DNA of 64,000 nucleotides from the NCBI RefSeq assembly GCF_000022565.1, contig NC_012483.1:1984001-2048000 (forward strand), written 5' to 3'. The notes under the pieces are model-generated. The model was not told where the DNA came from, made no database searches, and was given only the letters and a program-made list of their open reading frames with translations. Each line of letters begins with the position of its first letter. Within the stretch, counting starts at the first letter, position 1. This document shows, one piece after another, positions 36,276-45,769 of the stretch. A program made the position numbers and the translations under genes. The stretch comes from Acidobacterium capsulatum ATCC 51196 (GTDB lineage Bacteria; Acidobacteriota; Terriglobia; Terriglobales; Acidobacteriaceae).

Positions 36276-37300
36276 TGTGATGTTTCAAGAGGTTGTCCAT
36301 TCGAAATTTCGCGGAGAAGCTGTTTGTGGCGAACAAGCAGAGTCTTCGGAGAGATCGAATGGACATTCACCAGAATGCTCGTCTAACGCCTTACAGTCGA
36401 GAGCAGTTGGCGAGAAAAGTTATTTGTACCGGGTGCACGTTGAAGCTGGCCGCGGCCAGCTTCAACGTGAGCGCAAAGACGGCCGGCAAATGGGTGCGCC
36501 GGTATCGCGCCGAGGGTTCGGATGGCTTGCGGGACCGCAGCTCGCGTCCGCATCGCAGCCCGCGGCGCTTGCCGGAGGCGTTGCGGCTGAGTGTGATTGA
36601 GCTACGGCGGGGTTACATGCCGGGGTATCAGATCGCCCGGCGCAGCGCTGTGAGCGTGTCTTCGGTGAGCCGTATTTTGCGGCGCGCGCGGCTGAGCCGA
36701 TGGCGCGATCTGAACCCGCCTCCGCCGGTGGTTCGCTATGAGCATGCCGCTCCAGGCGACTTGCTGCATCTGGACATCAAAGGCATGACGCGCTTCGGCG
36801 AGGTCTCGCTGCGCGGCGACGGCAGGCTGCGGGGCAAGAAGGAACACCCGGGCTTTTTGGCTCTGCATGTGGCCGTCGACGATCACTCGCGCATGGTCTT
36901 CGCCCAGATGCTGGCCGATCAGAAGGCGGAAACCACGATCGGTTTTCTGCACGCGGCGGTTGAGTTTTTCGCCAGCCATGGTATCGGCATCCGCGCGCTG
37001 CTGACCGACAACGGCAGCAGCTACCGCTCTCGCCAGTTCCGTCAGGCTTGCCAGCAGATGGCCATCAAACACAGCCGCACTCGGCCCTATACCCCCAGAA
37101 CCAACGGCAAGGCCGAGCGCTTCATCCAGACAGCCATGCGCGAATGGGCTTACGCCAAACACTGGACCGACTCCAGCCAGAGAGATCAACACTTGCAGTC
37201 CTGGATCCACTACTACAACCACGAAAGACCTCATGGTAGCCTCAACTACAAACCGCCAAGCAGCCGATCCCAAGAAGGAACAACCTCTTGACCTTCTACA
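36276..37300 (+). mobile_element. IS481-family insertion sequence, complete, ~1025 bp
   Basis: The terminal inverted repeats begin TGT. The left end (36276-36297) and the reverse complement of the right end (37279-37300) share TCAAGAGGTTGT at the same offset of 9 bp from the end. One intact transposase gene lies between them, and its stop codon is inside the right repeat. Flanks GCACC and GCCACC could be an imperfect target duplication. Confidence 0.85.
36359..37291 (+). CDS. IS481-family transposase
   Basis: A 310-aa DDE transposase. The N-terminal HTH region reads LKLAAASFNVSAKTAGKWVRRY, the IS481 signature. A second HTH follows (YQIARRSAVSVSSVSRILRR). The rve catalytic core has Asp in LLHLDIKGM (~139), Asp in LLTDNGSSYRS (~217) and Glu in NGKAERFIQT (~253). 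The C-terminus WIHYYNHERPHGSLNYKPP is typical. All three acidic residues are present, so it is probably active. ATG 36359 fits the family start; a longer frame to 36293 runs into the left inverted repeat. Confidence 0.93.
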   Translation: MDIHQNARLTPYSREQLARKVICTGCTLKLAAASFNVSAKTAGKWVRRYRAEGSDGLRDRSSRPHRSPRRLPEALRLSVIELRRGYMPGYQIARRSAVSVSSVSRILRRARLSRWRDLNPPPPVVRYEHAAPGDLLHLDIKGMTRFGEVSLRGDGRLRGKKEHPGFLALHVAVDDHSRMVFAQMLADQKAETTIGFLHAAVEFFASHGIGIRALLTDNGSSYRSRQFRQACQQMAIKHSRTRPYTPRTNGKAERFIQTAMREWAYAKHWTDSSQRDQHLQSWIHYYNHERPHGSLNYKPPSSRSQEGTTS

Positions 37301-37316
37301 GCCACCCAAAATGCTT

Positions 37317-37395
37317 CGCTGACCCGCTGACTTGCTAACTCGCCGACCCGCTGACCCGCTGACCCGCTGACCGGCTGACCCGCTGACTCGCTGAC
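37317..37395. repeat. Tandem array of 8-bp unit GCTGACCC
   Basis: About nine degenerate copies (GCTGACCC, with GCTGACTT, GCTAACTC, GCCGACCC and GCTGACTC variants) start 17 bp after the IS right end and stop just before the era stop codon. The unit is the reverse complement of that at 1277-1408. Confidence 0.85.
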
Positions 37396-37406
37396 GCCCC
37401 CCCTGG

Positions 37407-38453
37407 CTACTCTTCCTCGCCGCGCTGCTTGCGTTCGCGGTTGGCTTTGGCGGAGAGCTCTTCGAGCTGGCGGCGCCAGTCGAGCGACTCGATGAAGGGC
37501 TCGGACTCGCGCCAGCGATCCTTCACCTTGACGTGCAGTTCGAGGTAGACGCGCGTGCCGAGCAGCGACTCGATCTCCTTGCGGGCGCTGGCGCCGATTT
37601 CTTTGAGCTTCGAGCCGCCTTTGCCGATCAGGATCGCCTTCTGTCCCGGGCGCTCGCAGTAGATGGCCGCGGCAATGCGCGTGAGCGGATTGGTTTGCGA
37701 AACCGGCTCCTCATACTGCTCGATGATGACGGCCGAGGCGTAGGGCACCTCTTCGCCGGTCTCCATCAGGATGCGCTCGCGGATCAGCTCGGCGACCAGG
37801 AAGCGCTCCGGCTGGTCAGTGAACTGGCCCTCGGGGAAGTAGCGCTGGCCCTCAGGCAGGTAATCGACCAGCTTGGCCAGCAGCTCATCGAGACTGTTGC
37901 GCTTGCGGGCGGAGATGGGAAAGACCTCGGCAAAGTTGTGCAGGCGGCTCAGCTCGGCGATGAGCGGCGCGAGCGTTTCGCGGTCAACGAGATCGATCTT
38001 GTTGATGACGAGGAAGACCGGGCAGTCGAGCTTGCGGATGAGCTCAAAGACAAAGGCGTCTTCATTGCTCTCCAGCAGATCGCGCTGGGTCTTCGTCTCG
38101 CCCTCGGCGGCCGCGGCCTCGGCGAGCGCCACGCGGCGCGAGGCGTCGACCATCCAGATGACGATGTCGCGGGTCTCGAGCGCGGCATGCACCTCTTGCA
38201 GCATGCGGCGATCGAGCGTGTTGCCGGGCTTGTGCACGCCGGGCGTATCCACAAAGACGATCTGCGCGGCGGGGCGCTTGCCGGCCTTGGTGTTCTGGGC
38301 CGGCACCTCGACGATGCCGTGGATGCGGTTGCGCGTGGTCTGCGGCTTGCTGGTGACAATGGCCACCTTTTCGCCGGCGAGCGCGTTGAGCAGGGTAGAC
38401 TTGCCGGCGTTGGGGCGGCCGACGATGGAGACGAATCCAGAGCGCATTTTCAT
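37407..38453 (-). CDS. era: GTPase Era
   Basis: A 348-aa protein; Era is usually about 300. G1 is GRPNAGKST (residues 12-20), G3 DTPGVH and G4 NKID, with a C-terminal KH domain (IGKGGSKLKEIGASARKEIE). The extra length lies in insertions after G2 (~50-58) and around residues 103-125. Era binds the 3' end of 16S rRNA and assists 30S assembly. It is last in the phoH-ybeY-corC-era operon, overlapping corC by 4 bp. Confidence 0.96.
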   Translation of the reverse strand: MKMRSGFVSIVGRPNAGKSTLLNALAGEKVAIVTSKPQTTRNRIHGIVEVPAQNTKAGKRPAAQIVFVDTPGVHKPGNTLDRRMLQEVHAALETRDIVIWMVDASRRVALAEAAAAEGETKTQRDLLESNEDAFVFELIRKLDCPVFLVINKIDLVDRETLAPLIAELSRLHNFAEVFPISARKRNSLDELLAKLVDYLPEGQRYFPEGQFTDQPERFLVAELIRERILMETGEEVPYASAVIIEQYEEPVSQTNPLTRIAAAIYCERPGQKAILIGKGGSKLKEIGASARKEIESLLGTRVYLELHVKVKDRWRESEPFIESLDWRRQLEELSAKANRERKQRGEEE

Positions 38454-39727
38454 TCCTGTGTGTCCTCGGGCAGGCGCGCGATGCGCATGCGCTCGATGCG
38501 GCGGTCAGTGGAGGCGAGAATCTCAAAGCGCATGCCGAGCTGCTCGACGACCTCGCCGGCCATGGGGATGCGCCCGGCCAGCTCGCTGACAAGCCCGGCG
38601 ACGGTGGTGGCATCCATATCCTGCGGAATCTCGACCTCTTCATGCAGCAATTCTTCGAGCGTGGAAATTTCAAGCGTGCCCGGCACGATGAGCGAGCCCG
38701 AAGGCTCGCGAACCACCTGGGCGAGGTCGTGATCCTCATGCTCGTCGGTGATGGAGCCGACGATTTCTTCGAGCAGATCTTCAATGGTGACCAGGCCGGC
38801 GACGCCGCCGTACTCATCAATCACCAGGCGCATATGCTGCTTTTCCATCTGCATTTCGCGCAGCAGCGCATTCACTTTTTTTGACTCGGGCACAAAGCTG
38901 GCCGGCCGCTGCAGGCTGGCCACGGTGCGGGTGCGGGCGTCCTCATCGGTGATCTGCAGCAGGTCGTGCGCAAAAATAATGCCGGTGATGTGATCGACCG
39001 AGCCTTCGTAGACGGGCACGCGCGAATAGGGGTTCTCCCGCAGCATCTCGGTAAACTGCTCCAGGGTGAGGCTGCCGGGAACGGCGAAGAGCTGCGGCCG
39101 CGGAGTCATGACCTCGCGCACCACCTTGTCGCCAAATTCCACGGCCGAGCGGATGAGCTCGCGATCACTCTCCTCCAGAATGCCCTCTTCTTCACCGGCC
39201 TCGATGAGGGCTTCGACGGCTTCGGACTCGTCCTCAGCGCGGGCCTCGGTGTGCGGCTCAGCGAGGGCGGCAATCGAGAGGAAAAACTGCAGCAGCAGCG
39301 CGACCGGCACCACGATGTAAAACAGAACCGCGAGCAGCCAGCGCAGGCGCGCGAGCCACTGGCCGCGCGTGCGGTTAAAAAACAGAAACGGCAAAAGCTG
39401 GTTGCAGACCAGAATCACCAGCACGACCGAGAGCGCGGCCTGCGCCAGCATGGCCACGGCGCGGTCTGGCTCGGCGGTGGCGTGAATGGCCACCGGAAAG
39501 GTAAGCAGCATGAGCAGCGCGGCAAACGAAAGCTGCTCCAGCAGCACGGCGCTCAGTTGCAGCAAGGGGCGGTTGAGGCCGAGGCGCGGCTCGATGTGCT
39601 GCTCCCACGCATCAATATTTTCCTGGTATTCGCGGGCCAGAAAGCGGCCCATCTCCATATAAAGGCGCTCGATGTAAGAGGCGAGCGTATAGACCACCAG
39701 CAGAGCGCAGATGGCGAGCAGGCTCAT
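38450..39727 (-). CDS. corC: CorC/HlyC-type CNNM-family membrane protein with CBS pair
   Basis: A 425-aa protein. The N-terminal ~170 residues hold four hydrophobic segments (a CNNM/DUF21-like region). A CBS pair follows (~200-330; VMTPRPQLFAVPG, DEYGGVAGLVTIEDLLEEIV), then the CorC_HlyC domain (~345-420). Such proteins are thought to take part in Mg2+/Co2+ export. It overlaps ybeY and era by 4 bp each, as in the conserved operon. Confidence 0.88.
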   Translation of the reverse strand: MSLLAICALLVVYTLASYIERLYMEMGRFLAREYQENIDAWEQHIEPRLGLNRPLLQLSAVLLEQLSFAALLMLLTFPVAIHATAEPDRAVAMLAQAALSVVLVILVCNQLLPFLFFNRTRGQWLARLRWLLAVLFYIVVPVALLLQFFLSIAALAEPHTEARAEDESEAVEALIEAGEEEGILEESDRELIRSAVEFGDKVVREVMTPRPQLFAVPGSLTLEQFTEMLRENPYSRVPVYEGSVDHITGIIFAHDLLQITDEDARTRTVASLQRPASFVPESKKVNALLREMQMEKQHMRLVIDEYGGVAGLVTIEDLLEEIVGSITDEHEDHDLAQVVREPSGSLIVPGTLEISTLEELLHEEVEIPQDMDATTVAGLVSELAGRIPMAGEVVEQLGMRFEILASTDRRIERMRIARLPEDTQE

Positions 39728-40383
39728 CGCGACCTCTTCGCGGGCCGCGCCGGTAATCGCCGGCTGGAGGACTTTTTCGCAGGCATCTTCTTAGCCGGTT
39801 TGGATGCGGCTTTCTTCGCAGGCCGCGCTGGTGCCTGACTTGCGGAGGCGAGACGTTTTGGGTCGGCGGCCTGCGTGCGCTCAATCAGCGCGGACTTGAG
39901 TCCGAGCTTGATGCGCAGGCGCTGCTCGAGGCGCGCCATTTCGCCGTTGTCTGTCTCGTGATCGTAGCCGGCCAGATGCAGCGTGCCATGCAGCAGCAGC
40001 ACTTTCAACTCTTCAATGAGAGTGTGGCGATGCTCCGCGGCCTGGCGATCGGCTGTCTCTACAGAAATGGCGAGGTCACCCGCAATGGGCGCAGGAATGG
40101 GTCCGTCAGGGCCGTCGAGCGGCGCGGCCGGAAACGAGAGCACGTCCGTGGGCTTATTTTTGCCACGGAATTCGCGGTTCCAGCGGCGAATCTGCTTGTC
40201 GCCGGTGAGCAGCACGGAGACGTCGCCGCGCAGTTTGACGGCGCGGATAGCCTGCTCCAGAAAAAGTTCGAGCTGCGGCACCCGCAGGCGGCGGGCGTAG
40301 GCGGGGCGTATGTCGGGGTCGGTCAGAATCATCTTGACGAGCGGAAAAACCTGGGGAGGAAGCGGTGGCTTCCTCCCTTTCAT
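39724..40383 (-). CDS. ybeY: Endoribonuclease YbeY
   Basis: A 219-aa protein from ATG 40383. The metal site is the diagnostic HGTLHLAGYDH (His 132, 136, 142), preceded by NKPTDVLSFP and GDLAIS. YbeY acts in 16S rRNA maturation and 70S quality control. After residue ~175 a tail rich in Lys, Ala and Pro (KKAASKPAKKMPAKK) is added that normal 150-aa YbeY lacks; its basic character suggests RNA binding. It follows phoH by 28 bp and overlaps corC. Confidence 0.93.
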   Translation of the reverse strand: MKGRKPPLPPQVFPLVKMILTDPDIRPAYARRLRVPQLELFLEQAIRAVKLRGDVSVLLTGDKQIRRWNREFRGKNKPTDVLSFPAAPLDGPDGPIPAPIAGDLAISVETADRQAAEHRHTLIEELKVLLLHGTLHLAGYDHETDNGEMARLEQRLRIKLGLKSALIERTQAADPKRLASASQAPARPAKKAASKPAKKMPAKKSSSRRLPARPAKRSR

Positions 40384-40411
40384 GGTATCGCATGTGGTTC
40401 CAGCTTCGTGT

Positions 40412-41425
40412 TTATTGGGGCTTGGGCGCGGACTTGGCCTTGGCCGCATCTTCATCAAGCGAGAGCGGCAGTTCCTGCTGGTTGCGACCGAAGCTGTCGT
40501 AGGCGCGGATGATGCGCTGCACGAGGTGATGGCGCACGACGTCACCGTCTTCAAAGTGAACGAAGCCGATGCCATCGACGCCCTGCAGAACGCTCATGGC
40601 CTCGATGAGTCCGGAGCGGCGCGGGTTAGGCAGATCAATCTGCGTAATGTCGCCGGTGATAACGGCCTTGGCGTTGTTGCCGAGGCGCGTCAGGAACATC
40701 TTCATCTGCTCGCTGGTGGTGTTCTGCGCTTCGTCCATGATGATGAAGGCGTCGTTAAGGGTGCGGCCGCGCATGAAGGCGAGGGGCGCAATCTCGATGA
40801 TGTTGCGCTCCAGCATTTTGTCGACGCGCTCGGGTTCGAGCAGGTCATAGAGCGCGTCATAGAGCGGGCGCAGGTAGGGGTCTACCTTCTCTTGCAGGCT
40901 GCCGGGCAAAAAGCCGAGGCGCTCGCCGGCTTCGACCGCGGGGCGCACGAGAATGATGCGGCTCACTTTTTTTGCCAGCAGCGCCGAGGCGGCCATGGCG
41001 ACGGCGAGATAGGTTTTGCCGGTGCCGGCGGGGCCGATGCCAAAGACCATGTCAGACTGCTCAATGGACTCGACGTAGCGGCGCTGGTTGAGCGAGCGGG
41101 GCTGCACCATGCGCTTGGCTCCGGCCGAGCGCTGCTTGCCCGCATCGACCAGGCTGCGCAGGGTGATGGAAGGGTCAGCGGTGACGAGGCGCAGCATGCC
41201 GTTGAGTTCGCCGTTGTGCAGGTTGACGCCGGCGCGGCGCAACGCTTCAAAGTCGGCAAAGATGCGCTCGACGCGCTCCACGCTTTCTTCAGGCCCTTGA
41301 ACGACGAGCCCGTCTGACTGGAAGTCGATGCGCACATGGAGAACATCTTCCATGAGCCGGAGGTTTTCATCGCGGGTCCCGAATAGGGGCTCAAGGTTCG
41401 GCGTGATTTCCAGCGCTTTTTTCAT
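40412..41425 (-). CDS. PhoH-family ATPase
   Basis: A 337-aa protein. The Walker A motif is [18 protein letters not shown] and Walker B is [31 protein letters not shown] is also characteristic. A KH-like N-terminal segment is present. PhoH-like proteins are RNA-associated ATPases. It is first in the phoH-ybeY-corC-era operon. A TTG one codon before ATG 41425 is an alternative start. Confidence 0.92.
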   Translation of the reverse strand: MKKALEITPNLEPLFGTRDENLRLMEDVLHVRIDFQSDGLVVQGPEESVERVERIFADFEALRRAGVNLHNGELNGMLRLVTADPSITLRSLVDAGKQRSAGAKRMVQPRSLNQRRYVESIEQSDMVFGIGPAGTGKTYLAVAMAASALLAKKVSRIILVRPAVEAGERLGFLPGSLQEKVDPYLRPLYDALYDLLEPERVDKMLERNIIEIAPLAFMRGRTLNDAFIIMDEAQNTTSEQMKMFLTRLGNNAKAVITGDITQIDLPNPRRSGLIEAMSVLQGVDGIGFVHFEDGDVVRHHLVQRIIRAYDSFGRNQQELPLSLDEDAAKAKSAPKPQ

Positions 41426-41703
41426 CAAGCGGTGAGATGACCTCCCAGGTCAAAGGGTATGCACCCGGCCTGCGTTGTTTGTGGTTGGGGTGGGGCGGCA
41501 TGGCGCTGGGTTCTGCAGCCGCGCGCCCGGTAAAGGCGCATCGGCGGAACCGCAGGGACCGGATTGGCATGGAATACCAATGCAAATGCCGTCGTTGGGC
41601 ACAGAGTAGCCCGGTTGCGGTGCAAGGTCAATGGAGGAGAGATAAAAATTTGTTGCAAGGGTGAAGACCCGGCCATATTGAGGAAAGTGATGCGTTCGCG
41701 AAG

Positions 41704-44310
41704 CTATTCGACGCGCAGGACTTCCATGGGTTCTACGCGCGCGGCGCGGTGCGTAGGGATGGCGGCAGCCAAAAGAGCGATGGCCAGCAGCACGATGGCC
41801 ACGGCCGCGTACGTGAGCGGATCGAGCGGCTTCACGCCGTAGAGAAACGAGCGGATTGCATGCCCGGCGATCCATGCTCCAGCCGCGCCGGGGACAATGC
41901 CAAAGAGCACCATGCGACTGGCCTGCGCGAGGATCATCCGCGACACTCTGGCGCGCGAGGAGCCGAGCGCCATGCGAATGCCGATTTCGCGGCGGCGCGC
42001 TGTCACGGCATAGGCAAGCATGCCGTAGATGCCGATGGCGGAGAGCAGAAGAGCTATGACTCCAAAGCTGGAGACCAGACGCAGCGCGAGACGCTGTTGG
42101 CCGAGCGAAGCAGCGATGTCCTGCTCCATGGGATGCAATTCCATTTCAACTTCGTCGGGAGCGGCTTGCTTCAATGCAGCGCGAACTTCCTTATCAAGCA
42201 CGGCCTGCGGCAGATTGGAGCGGATCACAAATTCATCCACCAAAGCGAAGGTGCTCAGAAAACCAGCGTCTTGGTGAAGTTGACGGTAATCGAGATAGAC
42301 GATGGGTTGAAGCTTTGCAGCCAGGTTGCCGCCCTGCATTTCATTCTGCACCTCGCCTACTATCGTGAACCCTCCGTGAGACTTACCGGCCGCATCCTTG
42401 GGCGCATCGAAGACCATGCCGACGGGATCTTTGCCGTGCAGATAATTATGTACAAAGGTCTCATTGACGAGAGCGACCTTGTCGGGGCTGGAATCGTCGC
42501 TGGGGGTGAACCCGCGCCCTCTCAGAACGGCGATACGGCTGGTGGGAAGAAAGCCGGAACTCGTCAGGACATACAGCGCGTTATTGTCTGCTGTTGACGG
42601 GAAACCGGCGATTGGAGTGGGTGAGGTCATCCACATGCTGTAGCTGGAAAACGGGACGGAGCTTTCGAGCGCCGCAGACTGCACCCCAGGGAGAGCACTG
42701 AGCCGTGCTAACACCTGAGTATCCTTCTCAGCTAGATTTGCCGGTGGGATATGTGAACTTTGCGGCATCAGTACGAGAGCGGTGACGTGATGTGGATCAA
42801 ACCCCAGCTTGACCCCCTGCAATGCCTGAAATGTACGCACAAAGAGTCCTGTAACCACCAACAGCACACAGGTGAGCGCGACCTGCAGCAAAACGAGTAA
42901 GTGTGCTGCGCTGATACGTACTGTGACGCGAGGAGTGACAGAGCCGATCACGGCGTGCCGCCTCACCCGAACGAGGGGAATCAGCGAAGCCAGGATGCCA
43001 ACGGCGATGGCTAGCAGCGCGAGGATCAAGAACACATCTGGATGCATCGCAACCTGATCGAAGTGAGCGTACCGCTTCTGGTAAGCCGTCCGAATCATTC
43101 CCGTGGCACCCCAGGCAAGGGCACCACCCAGAAGCGCCCCAAACAAAGAGAGTACAAGGCTCTCCACAACCAGTTGCTGGAAAAGCCGGCCGAGGCTTGC
43201 GCCAAGAGCCGAGCGCATGTGCATCTCTACCATTCGGCGCATCGCGTGCGCCATTTGCAGGTTGGCCGCATTGGCGCACGCGATCAACAGCAGAATGCCG
43301 ACTCCGACCAGAAGAACAAGCAACGGCTTTTGCAGGTTCCCGGTCACGAATTGACCATAGGGCACGATGGTGAGCGTGCCTGAATTGATGTCGTTATCTG
43401 CAGGTACGCGCTTGAGGATACTGTTCGCCTCAGCCAGCGCCTGAGCACGTGAGACGCCAGGCTTCAACCGCGCCATCCCAGAGGCGGTAAAACTAAGGAT
43501 GCCACTGCTCTTCTGATTCAGATTAATCAGGCTGTACACAGCGGGGGCGCTGATGCCCTGCGGAAAATCGAAGCCAGGTGGAAGGACGCCAATGATGGTC
43601 TGCAGTTTATTCGACATTCGGATAGAAGTGCCGACTACATGAGGCTTGCCGTGCAGTCGCTCGCGCCAGAAGGAGTTAGTGACTACGACGAAGGGCCGTT
43701 GCACGTCAGAGCCACGGAGCAGACGGCCGCGAAGCGCATGCACGCCAAGCATGTCAAAGAAGCCGGGTGTGACGGCAACCGTCATGGATGGGCGCATCAT
43801 TTCATCAGGGCCACTCACTGGATGGAGCTCCGTGTAGTAGCCAGCAACCGACTGGAATAGATGAGCCTTTTTCTCCAGAGCCTCGATCTGCGGGTAGCTG
43901 AGGGTAAACCTGACTCCGTGCTGGTGATTTACTCCAGACATCACCACCAGTTGCTCTGGATGCGGGAAACCCACGGGTTGCAGCAGCACAGAATCGACAA
44001 CTGCGAGGATGGTTGCGGTGGCTCCGAGTCCGAGGGCGAGCGTGAGGACGACTGTGAGCGTGTAGCCGGGAGATTTTTTGAGCGTGCGCAGGGCGTAGCG
44101 CAGGTCTTGCAATAGGTATTCGAGCCAGAGTAAGCCCCATGCTTCGCTGGAGCGATCAAGGACGAGCGGCACATTGCCGAATTTCTTCTGCGCCGCGATG
44201 CGAGCCTCTTCCGGCGGCATGCCGGCCTCGATGTTCTCTTCGATCTCGAGCGCAATGTGCTCGGCGATCTCGTCGTGCAGGCTGGTTCTGCGCCGGTTCC
44301 AGAAGAACAT
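41704..44310 (-). CDS. ADOP-type duplicated ABC permease (MacB/FtsX), no ATPase domain
   Basis: An 868-aa protein. An N-terminal cytoplasmic region (LHDEIAEHIALEIEENIEAG) is followed by two MacB-PCD/FtsX units, each with a periplasmic domain and four membrane helices in all (YTLTVVLTLALGLGATATIL, LVLLVGVGILLLIACANAAN, VSSFGVIALLLSAIGIYGML). This is the acidobacterial duplicated orphan permease family, which has expanded in these genomes without adjacent ATP-binding subunits. Substrate unknown. It follows a PadR regulator by 18 bp. Confidence 0.92.
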   Translation of the reverse strand: MFFWNRRRTSLHDEIAEHIALEIEENIEAGMPPEEARIAAQKKFGNVPLVLDRSSEAWGLLWLEYLLQDLRYALRTLKKSPGYTLTVVLTLALGLGATATILAVVDSVLLQPVGFPHPEQLVVMSGVNHQHGVRFTLSYPQIEALEKKAHLFQSVAGYYTELHPVSGPDEMMRPSMTVAVTPGFFDMLGVHALRGRLLRGSDVQRPFVVVTNSFWRERLHGKPHVVGTSIRMSNKLQTIIGVLPPGFDFPQGISAPAVYSLINLNQKSSGILSFTASGMARLKPGVSRAQALAEANSILKRVPADNDINSGTLTIVPYGQFVTGNLQKPLLVLLVGVGILLLIACANAANLQMAHAMRRMVEMHMRSALGASLGRLFQQLVVESLVLSLFGALLGGALAWGATGMIRTAYQKRYAHFDQVAMHPDVFLILALLAIAVGILASLIPLVRVRRHAVIGSVTPRVTVRISAAHLLVLLQVALTCVLLVVTGLFVRTFQALQGVKLGFDPHHVTALVLMPQSSHIPPANLAEKDTQVLARLSALPGVQSAALESSVPFSSYSMWMTSPTPIAGFPSTADNNALYVLTSSGFLPTSRIAVLRGRGFTPSDDSSPDKVALVNETFVHNYLHGKDPVGMVFDAPKDAAGKSHGGFTIVGEVQNEMQGGNLAAKLQPIVYLDYRQLHQDAGFLSTFALVDEFVIRSNLPQAVLDKEVRAALKQAAPDEVEMELHPMEQDIAASLGQQRLALRLVSSFGVIALLLSAIGIYGMLAYAVTARRREIGIRMALGSSRARVSRMILAQASRMVLFGIVPGAAGAWIAGHAIRSFLYGVKPLDPLTYAAVAIVLLAIALLAAAIPTHRAARVEPMEVLRVE

Positions 44311-44328
44311 CGCGAGGCTCCTGAAGAG

Positions 44329-44688
44329 TTATTTGCCGGGTTCCGGCAAGGGTTTGAGAATGCGCGCCATCGCCTCAGAGAAGCGCTGCCACTTTGAGGT
44401 TTCCGCATGCAGCGCGCGTCGGCCCTGCGGGGTGAGGCGGTAGAAGCGGGCCTTGCGATTGTTCTCTGAGACTCCGTCTTCGGCGGCAATCAGCTTGAGC
44501 TTGAGCAGGCGCTGCAGCGCGGGGTAGAGCGAGCCGTGACCGACGCGCAGCACTTCTTCTGACTGCCGCTCAATGGAGCGCGCGATGGCGTGGCCATGCG
44601 CCCGGCCGAAGGCGAGCGTCTGCAGGATGAGCAGATCGAGCGTGCCCTGCAGGAGTTCGAGCGAAGGATCTTTATCTCTGGTCGTCAT
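44329..44688 (-). CDS. PadR-family transcriptional regulator
   Basis: A 119-aa protein with the PadR winged helix ([58 protein letters not shown]). It presumably represses itself and the downstream permease gene. ATG 44688 sits inside an inverted repeat, and the promoter places +1 about 2 nt upstream, so the mRNA appears leaderless. Confidence 0.94.
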   Translation of the reverse strand: MTTRDKDPSLELLQGTLDLLILQTLAFGRAHGHAIARSIERQSEEVLRVGHGSLYPALQRLLKLKLIAAEDGVSENNRKARFYRLTPQGRRALHAETSKWQRFSEAMARILKPLPEPGK

Positions 44689-44725
44689 TCGACCTAAAGG
44701 TAGGCGCTCTCAGGTCGAATGTCAA
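44686..44725 (-). promoter_or_regulatory. PadR promoter with 10-bp inverted-repeat operator
   Basis: On the minus strand TTGACA (44725-44720) and TACCTT (44702-44697) are separated by 17 bp. CATTCGACCT (44686-44695) and AGGTCGAATG (44712-44721) are perfect inverted repeats flanking the -10. One half overlaps the -35/spacer and the other the start codon. Confidence 0.65.
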
Positions 44726-44789
44726 GGGGAGAATTCCTATGACGGCGACAGGGTTTGGCTGAGAGGGACGAGGGAGATGGGGAAGGTTT

Positions 44790-45575
44790 CTAGCTTCGGC
44801 GCGCGACGATCTGCCGGGCGGCGTTGTGGACGACTCCTGCCTCGATGCGGCCTTCGGCGATGGCGGTCAGTTCCTGCTCCAACGATGCCAACTCGACCGG
44901 ATCGAAATTCTGGATGGCGAAGCTGTTCTTTCCCCACGTTCGCAGGTTGGGAGCGTGCAACGACGCCATGCGGCAGGCTGGTTTCTCAAGAACGCGGCAC
45001 TCGCTGTGAAGTATCTGCCAAGGAGTATCCGCCAGCGCGGCTTCGAGCATTGTGCCGACATTCAACTCCTGGCCGAAATGGCGTTGCATCTGTCCCACCA
45101 TTTCGTAATAACGCGCAAGAGCAGGGTGCCCGGACTGCATGGATTCGGTCTCGTGCAGCACCAGCAAGGCTCCGGGCGCGGCGATTGTCTGCGCCCAGAG
45201 TTTGCAGGCTTCGTGCGGTGATGCCAGATGCGTCAGCAGAAAGCGGCAGAAGAGGAGGTCCGCGTTCTGTGCAGGAAAAGGGGCAACGAGCACGTCGTGC
45301 TGCAGGAATCGCAGATCCGGATGATGGCTGCGCGCCTCCATTACGTAACGCTCGGAAGACTCGAGTCCGATCGTTCGCGCCGGACGGAGCACGTCGGCGA
45401 TCAGGCGTGTTGTCCAACCGGGACCGCAGCCGAAATCGATTGCCAGGGAGAAGCTCTGGCTGCCCGCGAACGAATGCGCGCGACCCAGCAGCTCACGTGT
45501 CTCTGCCTCGTATATTTCGGCCAGCCGCCTCAGGCGCAGGCTAGCCTCGTCGCTGTCGCCGAAGGTGTAGCTCAC
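44790..45575 (-). CDS. Class I SAM-dependent methyltransferase
   Basis: A 261-aa protein from GTG 45575 (MSYTFGDSDEASLRLRRLAE). Motif I is AIDFGCGPGWTTRLIADVL, motif II is ...TIGLESSERYVMEA, and DLLFCRFLLTHL and LLVLHETESM follow. The fold is a Rossmann-type methyltransferase with an Ala/Glu-rich C-terminal helix. The substrate is unknown. The upstream frame to 45707 lacks support. It is divergent from the mechanosensitive channel gene. Confidence 0.85.
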   Translation of the reverse strand: MSYTFGDSDEASLRLRRLAEIYEAETRELLGRAHSFAGSQSFSLAIDFGCGPGWTTRLIADVLRPARTIGLESSERYVMEARSHHPDLRFLQHDVLVAPFPAQNADLLFCRFLLTHLASPHEACKLWAQTIAAPGALLVLHETESMQSGHPALARYYEMVGQMQRHFGQELNVGTMLEAALADTPWQILHSECRVLEKPACRMASLHAPNLRTWGKNSFAIQNFDPVELASLEQELTAIAEGRIEAGVVHNAARQIVARRS

Positions 45576-45769
45576 ATCAGCACTATATCGCCTGGAGATC
45601 CGCAAGCAGTGACTCTTTGTAAATGGACTGGTGGAGAGAGTGGATTCCACGACTTCAACACAAAAAGCAAGCGAACGTGCTGGTGGCTCTCTCTTTCTGC
45701 ATCCCACTGAAGGGATTTGGTTGTACGCCGGATCTGAAAAATTTTGCGCGTTCAGGAGGACTTATCGCA

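Noticed and set aside
41426-41703. Short open frames between the phoH and ADOP genes
   Set aside because: They are Arg/Pro-rich with no ribosome site or domain. The spacer appears non-coding.
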